Below, one piece after another: positions 55,780 to 62,691 of a stretch of 64,000 nt of DNA. Made by a program: the position numbers and the translations under genes. Under the pieces are notes generated by a model, which did not search any database, was not told the origin of the DNA, and was given only the letters and a program-made list of their open reading frames with translations. Location of the stretch: contig CP079955.1 of assembly GCA_019357535.2 (NCBI GenBank), forward strand, positions 1,426,001 through 1,490,000. Reading direction: 5' to 3'. Origin of the DNA: Macrococcus sp. 19Msa1099. Lineage in GTDB: Bacteria > Bacillota > Bacilli > Staphylococcales > Staphylococcaceae. How positions within the stretch are numbered: the first letter of the stretch is position 1; every line of letters begins with the position of its first letter.

Positions 55780-56098
55780 CTGATTCACCCCAGTTAATAT
55801 AAATGCCAGTAATGAGATTATCGTTAGGTGACTTAGGTGAGTGCACTCTCTTGATTAACTCTTTATCAATTTCTAAATGTTCAGCGAGATCGTCGATAAA
55901 ACTATTTGAGTTGTGCGTAATAATATATTTAAGACTTACATCCACGCTTAAAAGATCATCAAACGCAATCAATGTAGATGACGCGCCTTCTTTTGAGGAT
56001 GTTATAATCTTTTGTTCAACTACAGCAAAGGCTTTCTCTACATTATTGCTGTATGCTTCTTTTTGGTTTTTTAATGCCGCTTCAATAGTTTTATTCAT
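55769..56098 (-). CDS. hypothetical phage protein, 109 aa
   Basis: Unrecognised; helical first half, acidic end. Overlaps ssb by 11 bases, so probably coexpressed and linked to replication/recombination. Confidence 0.7.
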   Translation of the reverse strand: MNKTIEAALKNQKEAYSNNVEKAFAVVEQKIITSSKEGASSTLIAFDDLLSVDVSLKYIITHNSNSFIDDLAEHLEIDKELIKRVHSPKSPNDNLITGIYINWGESDVE

Positions 56099-56189
56099 TG
56101 GTTCTCCTCTTTTCGTTTTATAATTTATTATGTTTTGTAACTTTTTACTGTATAATTTTCTTAATCCAATTAAGAAAGGTGGTGAAATT

Positions 56190-56399
56190 ATGTCCCAACA
56201 ATATTATTTCAATAAGTTTTCCGATAAGAATAACAAGCATGAAGTCCATACAGCATCATGTTCATATCTTCCTTTAAATAAAATTTATTTAGGTCATTTT
56301 AGTAACTGTAAAGATGCTATAAAAGAAGCGAAGGCTCTTTATCCTTTCTTAGAATATGATGGTTGTTATCATTGCTCTAACGAATGTCATACTGTTTAG
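56190..56399 (+). CDS. small Cys/His-rich protein, HEVHT-type
   Basis: 69 residues from ATG 56190 behind AAAGGTGG, on the opposite strand to the operon around it. YYFNKFSDKNNKHEVHTASCSYLP...DGCYHCSNECHTV has cysteines and histidines placed like a zinc site. I recall a widespread family of unknown role with this pattern (HEVH, C-Y-LP, DGC-xxC-xxxCH). TATAAT lies at 56152-56157. Independent control suggests lysogenic expression. Confidence 0.75.
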   Translation: MSQQYYFNKFSDKNNKHEVHTASCSYLPLNKIYLGHFSNCKDAIKEAKALYPFLEYDGCYHCSNECHTV

Positions 56400-56544
56400 A
56401 TAATTCTTTAGTCACTAAATCAACATAATTTTGCTTAAATCCATCTCTTTCTACTAACACTTTTTTGGACTCTTTTGCTCTCTTAATCTCCTCCGCCAAG
56501 ATGACGATTAAGAGGGCTATTTTTAATGCTTGTAACTTTCTCAT
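56377..56544 (-). CDS. small phage protein with hydrophobic N-terminus, 55 aa
   Basis: ATG 56544 behind GAAAGGAG. Hydrophobic segment LKIALLIVILAEE then charged helix. Its 3' end overlaps the converging plus-strand gene by 23 bases. Unrecognised. Confidence 0.6.
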   Translation of the reverse strand: MRKLQALKIALLIVILAEEIKRAKESKKVLVERDGFKQNYVDLVTKELSKQYDIR

Positions 56545-56545
56545 A

Positions 56546-56848
56546 TCACATTCTCCTTTCGCTAATTTTATTAACTGCTATACTCAATGTCTGACCTTCA
56601 TACTTCTTCTTTACTTCTTCGACTGCTTTTTCAACTGATTCAGCTTTAACAATCTGACTTAAGTTTGTAATTACTGTATTTTTCCTTTTGCTCAGCAAGT
56701 CGTAATACACTTTGAAGTACTTTGTGGACCTGGAGGACTTATCAATCATGAAGCGGTGCACTACACCGTCTATATCTCTTTCTTCGATTACATGACCGTC
56801 TATGATATCTAGTAACTGTTTTTTAGTGAATATCACTTCTTTATGCAT
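56546..56848 (-). CDS. hypothetical phage protein, 100 aa
   Basis: ATG 56848 chosen (MHKEVIFTKKQLLDIIDGH); the longer frame uses GTG without a site. It overlaps the initiator gene stop by 8 bases. Unrecognised. Confidence 0.68.
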   Translation of the reverse strand: MHKEVIFTKKQLLDIIDGHVIEERDIDGVVHRFMIDKSSRSTKYFKVYYDLLSKRKNTVITNLSQIVKAESVEKAVEEVKKKYEGQTLSIAVNKISERRM

Positions 56849-57848
56849 GACGTTCGATACCACCTTCACCTTCGAACTCTCTTGCACTTTCTTCGAGTTC
56901 TTTTCTTAACTTCTCACGTTCCTTTTCAAGCTCATCATCGCTCAGTTCATTTGAGTTGTTGTGTGCTGGTACTTCATCAGATGGTTTGTTAATCCATTCA
57001 GGTGTCATTTCTTTGGATTGGTTATTATTCTTGTAATTTCCACGTTGTCGAGCCTTTTCTAATGCTTTGAATTCTGCTTGCTCTCTTGTCTTAATATTTT
57101 CTGCTTTACAGCGTTTTAATATGCTTTGGATGTAGGCATATCTTGTGATGTTATTTAATGCTGCTTGTTCCATGGCATACATTACTAAATCCATTCCAAA
57201 CTCTTTTAGATCATCTGACATGAAAGTTACAGTTGTATTGTTAACAATCGGATTAATATTTTCTGTGTAGAATTTATAAACCGATGCAAATTCTTTATCA
57301 TCTTGCTCCACCACCACTTGCTCTTCTTTATCGATATTCACATCTTTATCATTGGTGGTACTGTTATTTGTTATATTGTTATTCTTAAGACTGTTATTCT
57401 TAAGACTGTTATTCTTAGTCCCTACATTTTGTTCCGATACGTTTTGTGTCGATACGTTTTGTACCGGTACATTTTGTAAGGTTACGTTTTGACCCGATAC
57501 GATATTGTTATCGTGTTGTTTTGTACCGATACTATTTTGACCTGATACTAATGCATGATTAATGTGATAGATATTGTTGCTGAATCCATTTGATGTTCTC
57601 TTTCTAGTTACAGTAAGATATCCTGCATCTTCTAATTGCTTTCTGTATTTCTTGAATCTTCTTTCACTTATATTTAACTCACCACATATTAATTCAACAC
57701 CAGGAAAAGCTGTACTAGATGATCCTGCATATGATGACAAGTATGCATAGAGTGCTTTCGCCTCTATGTCGATACTTGTATCTTTCATTACACTTTTAAA
57801 TACAAGGCCATATCCTTGTATATTTGATTCAATTATTTGTTCTGACAT
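56841..57848 (-). CDS. replication initiator with N-terminal HTH and DnaD-like domain
   Basis: 335 residues from ATG 57848 (MSEQIIESNIQGYGLVFKS; GAGGG). A winged helix (~15-95; ALYAYLSSYAGSSSTAFPGVELICGELNISERRFKKY in outline) precedes a low-complexity linker (QNVxxQNV repeats, ~115-150). A DnaD/DnaB_2-like domain follows (~185-265; FYTENINPIVNN..., YIQSILKRCKAENIKT). It probably melts the origin, which its own linker region encodes. Confidence 0.88.
   Translation of the reverse strand: MSEQIIESNIQGYGLVFKSVMKDTSIDIEAKALYAYLSSYAGSSSTAFPGVELICGELNISERRFKKYRKQLEDAGYLTVTRKRTSNGFSNNIYHINHALVSGQNSIGTKQHDNNIVSGQNVTLQNVPVQNVSTQNVSEQNVGTKNNSLKNNSLKNNNITNNSTTNDKDVNIDKEEQVVVEQDDKEFASVYKFYTENINPIVNNTTVTFMSDDLKEFGMDLVMYAMEQAALNNITRYAYIQSILKRCKAENIKTREQAEFKALEKARQRGNYKNNNQSKEMTPEWINKPSDEVPAHNNSNELSDDELEKEREKLRKELEESAREFEGEGGIERHA
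57423..57497. repeat. five tandem 15-bp iterons, candidate phage origin
   Basis: Unit TACRTTTTGTNCCGA at 57423, 57438, 57453, 57468 and 57483, all in phase inside the initiator gene. Encodes the QNV repeats. Lambdoid and staphylococcal phages place origin iterons inside their initiator gene. Confidence 0.75.
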
Positions 57849-58098
57849 TAAATTCACCCTCAATCTTTCTAAAGTAATTAAGTAATCCTTCTAGATCTGC
57901 AAACTGCTTATGTACTGTCATTTTTGTTTTACCTACTCCATCTACACCGTACTTAGCAACTTGCAGATACCAGCATGAGTCTTTTAAATATATAAATGCT
58001 TTGTAATTATCGAATGATTTAATCCATTCAAGATTATGTGAAGTTGATTCCTGGAACCCTTCTAGTTTTAATAAGTCTACATCTCCGAATCTAGTAGC
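57829..58098 (-). CDS. hypothetical phage protein, 89 aa
   Basis: ATG 58098 behind GAGAGGTG. Small alpha/beta protein with SFDNYKAFIYLKDSCWYLQVAKYG. Overlaps the antirepressor and initiator genes on each side. Unrecognised. Confidence 0.7.
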   Translation of the reverse strand, partial: ATRFGDVDLLKLEGFQESTSHNLEWIKSFDNYKAFIYLKDSCWYLQVAKYGVDGVGKTKMTVHKQFADLEGLLNYFRKIEGEFNVRTNN

Positions 58099-58843
58099 CA
58101 TTCGATACACCTCTCACTTCTACAGAACCGTCTTGAATGTCTTTGATTCTATTCAGAGTAGATTGATTAGGATGCCAATTAAATGCCGTCTGTAACGCTC
58201 TATCTGAGTATTTCTGACGTATTTGTGTTCTTGTAGTTACATAGCATGAACTATTTACTTCGTTGTTGATGTCTTTATATAGCAAATCTTTAATCTGCTT
58301 ATTTTCTTCTTTCGTCTGTCCATATAACTTTTGAATATCAATCACTGACATCACACGTTTATTAATCGTTCTACGTAGATGATCATATTCATCAGATGCA
58401 AGCTTCTGATTTTCTTTTAAATCAATGACTTCACTTTTAATATTTGCTACTTCTTCATTTGTGTTTTTTTGTTCCTGAAACATCAATTCAAGTGCTTCCA
58501 TCGGATTAGATGGTACTTTGTATTCGCCTTTTTTTCTTAATTCCTTAAGAATATGCTTCACTTGTTTTTTAAATTGCTTTGCGATAGGTTTTCTTGATTG
58601 CATTAAAATTTCATAAAGTCCGTCTTCAGTTAAAAACCACATTTGACGTTTCTGACCTGAAGTAAACAATGTTTCCATCAGCTTTTCATCTTCATCTATA
58701 GATTGAAGCATCATATTAACTTTTGAATGCTCAATCCAATTAGCCACATCTTTCGCTAAAAATAATGGTTCTTCATTCGTTCCGTATATTTGAAAATCAT
58801 TGCCTAAAATATTTTCATTACTAATCACTTTAATTTCGTTCAT
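58091..58843 (-). CDS. phage antirepressor, Bro-N plus C-terminal KilAC/ORF6C-like region
   Basis: 250 residues from ATG 58843 (GGAGG 8 bases upstream). Bro-N domain (~1-105: FLAKDVANWIEHSKVNMMLQSID, LTEDGLYEILMQSRKPIAKQFKKQV), coiled coil, then an ORF6C-like C-terminus (SVIDIQKLYGQTKEENKQI). Thought to counter the repressor. The upstream DNA has a duplicated 16-bp start region. Confidence 0.88.
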   Translation of the reverse strand: MNEIKVISNENILGNDFQIYGTNEEPLFLAKDVANWIEHSKVNMMLQSIDEDEKLMETLFTSGQKRQMWFLTEDGLYEILMQSRKPIAKQFKKQVKHILKELRKKGEYKVPSNPMEALELMFQEQKNTNEEVANIKSEVIDLKENQKLASDEYDHLRRTINKRVMSVIDIQKLYGQTKEENKQIKDLLYKDINNEVNSSCYVTTRTQIRQKYSDRALQTAFNWHPNQSTLNRIKDIQDGSVEVRGVSNGY

Positions 58844-58899
58844 TTTCATAACCTCCATGTGTTATAATTAAGTTGTTCATTTTCATAACCGTTTTTCTT

Positions 58900-58940
58900 A
58901 AACCGCTTCTAAACTGAGAATTTAGATGCGGTTTTTTATT
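58900..58940 (+). terminator. hairpin between antirepressor and the small membrane gene
   Basis: AAACCGC-TCTAAA pairs with TTTAG-GCGGTTT; a T-run follows only on the plus strand (TTTTTTATTT). On the minus strand it lies between two genes of one operon without a T-run. Confidence 0.45.
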
Positions 58941-59124
58941 TGTCTTGTAATAGCTTGCCTGCATCAGTACCTCCATAGATGATTAGCATTAATAAAAATA
59001 TGATTGTAATCGTTAAAGTCAATGGATCTATCGATGAGTTAACAGCCATGCAATAGATTAAGCTAATTACTAGGGCTGCTAAAGTAATTAATCCCTGTAA
59101 TGCTAATACTGTTAAAAGTCTCAT
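58936..59124 (-). CDS. small two-span membrane protein, 62 aa
   Basis: ATG 59124 (MRLLTVLALQGLITL) behind GAGGAGTGAGG; an upstream in-frame ATG is poor and would run through the 16-bp repeat element. Two hydrophobic spans. Unrecognised. Confidence 0.65.
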   Translation of the reverse strand: MRLLTVLALQGLITLAALVISLIYCMAVNSSIDPLTLTITIIFLLMLIIYGGTDAGKLLQDK

Positions 59125-59141
59125 ATCCTCACTCCTCATTT

Positions 59142-59157
59142 TTCTACTGTGCCCGCA
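59142..59157 (+). repeat. 16-bp prophage element, copy 2
   Basis: TTCTACTGTGCCCGCA, identical to copies at 26196 and 63393. Just upstream of the 62-aa gene on the minus strand, in the start of the early operon. Confidence 0.85.
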
Positions 59158-59161
59158 TATT

Positions 59162-59359
59162 TTATTCACTTAATTCATACATTATTTCTGTTAATACACT
59201 TTTTGCTTTTTCTGTTTCCCACCAAGATTTTCTTTTTCTTTTAACTTCTATAACTCTTAAACGTGGATCCTTTTTGAAATGCAAATCGAAGAATTCAGGA
59301 GATATGCATAGCTTGTTACATATCTCTTTTTTATCTAGAAAGAAATCGCCTCTAGCCAT
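59162..59359 (-). CDS. hypothetical phage protein, 65 aa
   Basis: ATG 59359 behind AGGAAGTG. Basic (KRKRKSWWETEKAK) with ICNKLCISPEFFDLHFKKDPRL. Shares its ribosome site and MAR start with the gene at 59751. Possible excisionase-like size, not recognised. Confidence 0.65.
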   Translation of the reverse strand: MARGDFFLDKKEICNKLCISPEFFDLHFKKDPRLRVIEVKRKRKSWWETEKAKSVLTEIMYELSE

Positions 59360-59422
59360 GCAATACACTTCCTTTGTTTTTAGGTTATAATTTACTCATC
59401 TCATATAGAGAGGAGGAATAAA

Positions 59423-59635
59423 ATGTTCGAAGGTCTTCGTTATAACCCTAGTGAATTTGCAGCTGCATATATCCAAACGCTTCCACATGCTATGAAAGCT
59501 GAAGAATTTGAAAACGATGAAGCGTTTGAAAAATATTTAGATGATAGACGCAGCATGTATTTTCACGAATACTTAAAAACTTTAAAGTATGCTTATAGCT
59601 TCAAAAAATCTAATGATGGCATAGTCGAAGAATAG
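59423..59635 (+). CDS. hypothetical protein, 70 aa, plus strand
   Basis: ATG 59423 behind GAGAGGAGG. Acidic helical protein (AAYIQTLPHAMKAEEFENDEAFEKYLDD). Opposite to the early operon. TATAAT at 59386-59391. Its end overlaps the converging 52-aa gene by 43 bases. Unrecognised. Confidence 0.65.
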   Translation: MFEGLRYNPSEFAAAYIQTLPHAMKAEEFENDEAFEKYLDDRRSMYFHEYLKTLKYAYSFKKSNDGIVEE

Positions 59636-59751
59636 TCTGATTGCATTTTTTCTAAAACTCTAGCTATCTTGCTAACCTTCCATGTCACAACTGCAATTGT
59701 GATGAGGAAGGTTACTTTATAAAACTTTTCCGTTAATTCACTTCTAGCCAT
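59593..59751 (-). CDS. 52-aa membrane peptide
   Basis: ATG 59751 behind GGAGGTG. MARSELTEKF then a hydrophobic span (YKVTFLITIAVVTWKV). The ribosome site and MAR start are duplicated at 59359, suggesting local duplication. Unrecognised. Confidence 0.55.
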   Translation of the reverse strand: MARSELTEKFYKVTFLITIAVVTWKVSKIARVLEKMQSDYSSTMPSLDFLKL

Positions 59752-59813
59752 GCAATACACCTCCATTATTTTTCAAACTCATTTGATAACTATTAACAAG
59801 CAACTGTATGTAA

Positions 59814-60044
59814 TTAAACTTTCTTATTACGTAAGTCTGATCCAAAAAAAATATCTTTTCCATCTTCAGGAGATAAATTCAATGCATAATATAATGCATT
59901 AATAGCTGGATATGAGGGCGCTGTTTTGTTGTTAATAATATTAGAAACTGTGTCACGATGCAATCCTGTCTCATTTGATAAGTCATTTATTGTCATACCA
60001 TGTAAAGCCATTTTAGATTTAAGTAAATTCGTATTTATAGTCAT
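59814..60044 (-). CDS. Cro-like XRE regulator
   Basis: 76 residues from ATG 60044 (MTINTNLLKSKMALHG). HTH MTINDLSNETGLHRDTVSNIINNK. First gene of the lytic direction, facing the repressor gene. TTACGTAAG operator-like copy near its 3' end. Confidence 0.88.
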   Translation of the reverse strand: MTINTNLLKSKMALHGMTINDLSNETGLHRDTVSNIINNKTAPSYPAINALYYALNLSPEDGKDIFFGSDLRNKKV

Positions 60045-60063
60045 TTTCACCACACCTTTCTCA

Positions 60064-60175
60064 ATACGTAAGTTAAGTATATATAAACACTAAAAAATTA
60101 GCAAGCATTTTACGTAAGTTTTTCCGTATAAAACTTAATTAATTAGTTGCGTATGCTGAAAGTATTCATTATAAT
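60064..60175. promoter_or_regulatory. immunity region: divergent promoters and operators
   Basis: Cro promoter (minus): TTGCTA 60104-60099, 17 bases, TATACT 60081-60076. cI promoter (plus): TTGCGT 60147-60152, 17 bases, TATAAT 60170-60175. TACGTAAG occurs near 60066 and 60111, with a relative TCCGTATAA at 60123 and another TTACGTAAG near 59830, probable repressor sites. Confidence 0.75.
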
Positions 60176-60197
60176 ACAATTAATAGGAGATGAGATT

Positions 60198-60575
60198 ATG
60201 ACTTTTTCAAAGCGATTAAAAATGGCTAGAGAAAATAAAGGTATCACACTAGCAGAATTAGGAAAGCTTATTAATAAAACTGAAGCAACAGTTCAACGTT
60301 ATGAAAGTGGTAATATTAAAAACTTAAAAAATGATACTATCGAATCAATCGCAAAAGCATTAAATATTAGCCCTTCTTTTTTAATGGGTTGGGACGATAA
60401 AGAGACTTCACAGTCAATCGATATAGTTAAAAATTTAGAAGAACAAGGAATAATCATAAACTTTGCAGATTACGAGGGATTTGAAAAACTTTCTGACGAA
60501 GAAAAATTAGAGTTCCAAAAGAAAATTGAAGAAGCAGTCCAATTCGAGTTATTTAAACGTAACCAAGGTAAGTAA
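60198..60575 (+). CDS. cI-like XRE repressor without S24 domain
   Basis: 125 residues from ATG 60198 (MTFSKRLKMARENKG; AGGAG). HTH (LAELGKLINKTEATVQRYESGN), then a short helical tail (to residue 125) with no S24 protease domain. It is paired with ImmA, so induction would be by ImmA cleavage rather than self-cleavage (ImmR-like). Confidence 0.9.
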   Translation: MTFSKRLKMARENKGITLAELGKLINKTEATVQRYESGNIKNLKNDTIESIAKALNISPSFLMGWDDKETSQSIDIVKNLEEQGIIINFADYEGFEKLSDEEKLEFQKKIEEAVQFELFKRNQGK

Positions 60576-60588
60576 GGAGTTTTGTTTA

Positions 60589-61014
60589 ATGGAGATCAAA
60601 GAAATGTATTACGAACGTGGAATAAAAACTCCTGAAGATCTCAATATTGATAATGTTGCTGAAGCATTTAACGTTGCTTTATTTAAAAATTGGGATGCTG
60701 ATGTTCGTATAAAGTCAAATGATATAGATATCATCATGCTAAGAGAACATGATCCTTATACATTAAATGAGAAGTTTTTTCATGAATTAGCACATGTTTT
60801 AAGACATGGACACACTCATATAAATAATCACTATAGACGTTATTGTGAGGGACAAGCAAATAAGCTAATGTATGAGTTGGCTATTCCAGAATTTATGGTT
60901 GATGAATTGGATGTTGACTATAAACACTTGAGTAGAAAATTTAAAGTTTCAGAGGAATTCGCCTTAAAAAGAGTTGAACAATTAATGCAAAGTAATCTAT
61001 GGGATAGTGCATAG
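60589..61014 (+). CDS. immA: ImmA/IrrE metallopeptidase
   Basis: 141 residues. Zinc motif FFHELAHVLRHG with H65, E66 and H69; further E in RRYCEGQANKLMYEL. AAGGAG ribosome site 13 bases after the cI stop. Expected to inactivate the repressor, as ImmA does ImmR in ICEBs1. Confidence 0.9.
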   Translation: MEIKEMYYERGIKTPEDLNIDNVAEAFNVALFKNWDADVRIKSNDIDIIMLREHDPYTLNEKFFHELAHVLRHGHTHINNHYRRYCEGQANKLMYELAIPEFMVDELDVDYKHLSRKFKVSEEFALKRVEQLMQSNLWDSA

Positions 61015-61046
61015 ATAATATATACAGCCTTTTTTATTATATAAAC

Positions 61047-61169
61047 GAATTAGGAGATGTTTTTTTAAATGGTGAAACACTTCTTAAAAGAGTATTTAAA
61101 CAAGATAAGCAGATAATATTACAATCTGAAAATAATGAATTTCCACCAAAAATAGTAAATAAAAAATAG
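61047..61169 (+). pseudogene. remnant of an S24-type repressor C-terminus
   Basis: A 41-codon open stretch without start codon reads ELGDVFLNGETLLKRVFKQ...IILQSENNEFPPKIV and stop. That looks like the end of an S24 peptidase-type CI. A truncated leftover after cI-immA, probably from replacement of an older repressor. Confidence 0.55.
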
Positions 61170-61240
61170 GATAAAAACATATGCTGAACTTTATGGAAAC
61201 ATAAAGAAGCTACGGATAAAAAACCGTAGCGTTAACAAAA

Positions 61241-61446
61241 TTGGATCTTGGAACAATCGCCGACTCAGCTACTATGGGAATAGATAAGTTATCTAACCCA
61301 CTTGGCAATGATAAGGGTAAATCAACATTAATTAATTTTGAAGGGATGGAAGACTCTATTAAGAATATGAAACTAGGTTCATCTATCTCGTTCGACAGAC
61401 CTTTAACAACGCTAAAAGCTACTGAGCCGTTTAAATTATCAGGTAA
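61241..61446 (+). pseudogene. 5' exon or gene fragment upstream of group-I-like RNA
   Basis: An open frame without a good start (TTG 61241, no ribosome site; stop codon just upstream) reads LDLGTIADSATMGIDKLSNP...FDRPLTTLKATEPFKLSG and runs into the intron-like RNA. No known family. Probably a displaced gene fragment cut off at both ends. Confidence 0.4.
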
Positions 61447-61650
61447 TAAATTGCCCCTCTATACAGTAATGTATGGAGTGAATCGGGTGAATTCAAAGGA
61501 AACCTAAGTCATATGATATGGTAACTTTGAGCTAAGCTGACGAACTCATTTAAGTAGTCAGAAAGTGCAACGCATAGTCAGTGAGTATGAGAGCAATAAC
61601 CTGACCACGAGCGCCCGATATCCTATACAAAAAATATAACACATCCTCAT
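61447..61650 (+). ncRNA. group I intron-like RNA
   Basis: Core-like features in order: P2-like CTCTATACA/TGTATGGAG (61457-61478); GGGTGAATTCAAAGGAAACC with TCAAAG pairing CTTTGA (61493-61530, P4), CATAT/ATATG (P5), GAGCTAAGC, CTGAC/GTCAG (61537-61561, P6), GTGCAACGCATAGTC (P7 region), and ATCGGG pairing CCCGAT (61482-61619). This order is typical for group I introns of Gram-positive phages. Exact splice sites are not fixed. No homing endonuclease is inside. Confidence 0.6.
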
Positions 61651-61703
61651 AAATTTAATAAGGAATACTTTGTATTGTAATAACGTAAAGGACGGTTAAT
61701 ACT

Positions 61704-61970
61704 ATGAAGCATATAAAAGAATGGGACCTTAAAAATTTCAACTCACCTAACATTGCATTGTACTCAGACGATAAAACAATAATTATATGCAGACATTCTA
61801 GTGACAATACATTTATTACTCTTGGATTAATTGAATATAAATATACTTCTGATGGTAATTTAATCACAAAATCTAGTGATGATTATGCCTGGAAACTTGA
61901 TGCAGATCATAAAAAAGAGGAACTTACGTTAGATTTTAAGAATCCTGAGTTGAATAAGCTATGGAAATAA
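61704..61970 (+). CDS. hypothetical protein, 88 aa, lysogeny module
   Basis: MKHIKEWDLKNFNSPNIAL; beta-rich (TIIICRHSSDNTFITLGLIEYKYTSDG). No signal or membrane segment. Ribosome site AAAGGA is 11 bases away, weaker than usual. Between cI-immA and the lipoprotein gene. Unrecognised. Confidence 0.6.
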   Translation: MKHIKEWDLKNFNSPNIALYSDDKTIIICRHSSDNTFITLGLIEYKYTSDGNLITKSSDDYAWKLDADHKKEELTLDFKNPELNKLWK

Positions 61971-61993
61971 AAATTCTTTAAGGAGAGATAATT

Positions 61994-62530
61994 ATGAATT
62001 ATAAATTATTAACAGGTACACTATTAGCTTCTAGCGTATTACTTGCTGCATGTGGAAATGGCGAAGAAAAGAAAGAAAATAAAACTGAAGAAACAAACAA
62101 AGTAAAAGAAAAACCAACAACTGAGGCTCCTACTACAGAAACACCTACTACAGAAGCCCCTACTACAGAAGCTCCTACTACAGAAAAACCTATAACAGAA
62201 GCTCCTACTACAGAAATAGTGACAACTGAAGCTCCAGTAGCAGCAAATTATAATAACATAACTTCCCAAACACAACTTGAAACTATTATATACAGCCCTT
62301 CAATTTCAGAAGTTGATAAAGTAGCAGCATACAATAGCGCTGTACGTAATGGCGTAATACCACAAGGTACAGTAATGGAAGGCCCAGCAATTGCAGCATA
62401 TGAAAGCTCAGTAGCTATTCAAAACGGAGTCGGTAAAAAAGAACAAATGGCACAACGTTATCAATCATGGGTTGATTCAGGTTTAATGACTGAAGAAGAG
62501 ATGGAAGCAGAATTAGCAAAGTTTGATTAA
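61994..62530 (+). CDS. prophage lipoprotein with TTEAP repeats
   Basis: 178 residues. Lipoprotein signal with lipobox LAAC (C20), acidic/lysine stretch, then about nine TTE(A/T/K)P repeats (residues ~40-82), a wall-spanning linker. The C-terminal helical domain (~90-178) ends TEEEMEAELAKFD. A surface lipoprotein in the lysogeny module is where superinfection-exclusion proteins (Ltp type) occur. Expressed in the lysogen by position; role inferred. Confidence 0.85.
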   Translation: MNYKLLTGTLLASSVLLAACGNGEEKKENKTEETNKVKEKPTTEAPTTETPTTEAPTTEAPTTEKPITEAPTTEIVTTEAPVAANYNNITSQTQLETIIYSPSISEVDKVAAYNSAVRNGVIPQGTVMEGPAIAAYESSVAIQNGVGKKEQMAQRYQSWVDSGLMTEEEMEAELAKFD

Positions 62531-62586
62531 TAGTATAAAAAAATAAAAAGAACACATAGCAAGCGCTATGTGCAAAGGAGGAAGTT

Positions 62587-62691
62587 ATGGCAGAAAATAA
62601 ACCCAAAAAAGAATTTAGAAGTGGTGAAACAGGTAGGTTTAATCCACAAATTGAACCTACCCCACCTAGTCCTAAACCTGATAAAAAATAA
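62587..62691 (+). CDS. 34-aa proline/lysine-rich peptide
   Basis: ATG 62587 behind AAGGAGGAAG; MAENKPKKEFRSGETGRF then PTPPSPKPDKK. Hydrophilic. Next to the lipoprotein gene; its end overlaps the converging membrane protein gene by 20 bases. Unrecognised. Confidence 0.55.
   Translation: MAENKPKKEFRSGETGRFNPQIEPTPPSPKPDKK

Noticed and set aside
61209-61230. GCTACGG/CCGTAGC hairpin as a terminator
   Set aside because: No T-run follows on either strand.
62120-62235. CRISPR-like or microsatellite array
   Set aside because: The repeats are in-frame TTEAP codons inside a lipoprotein gene, with no spacers.
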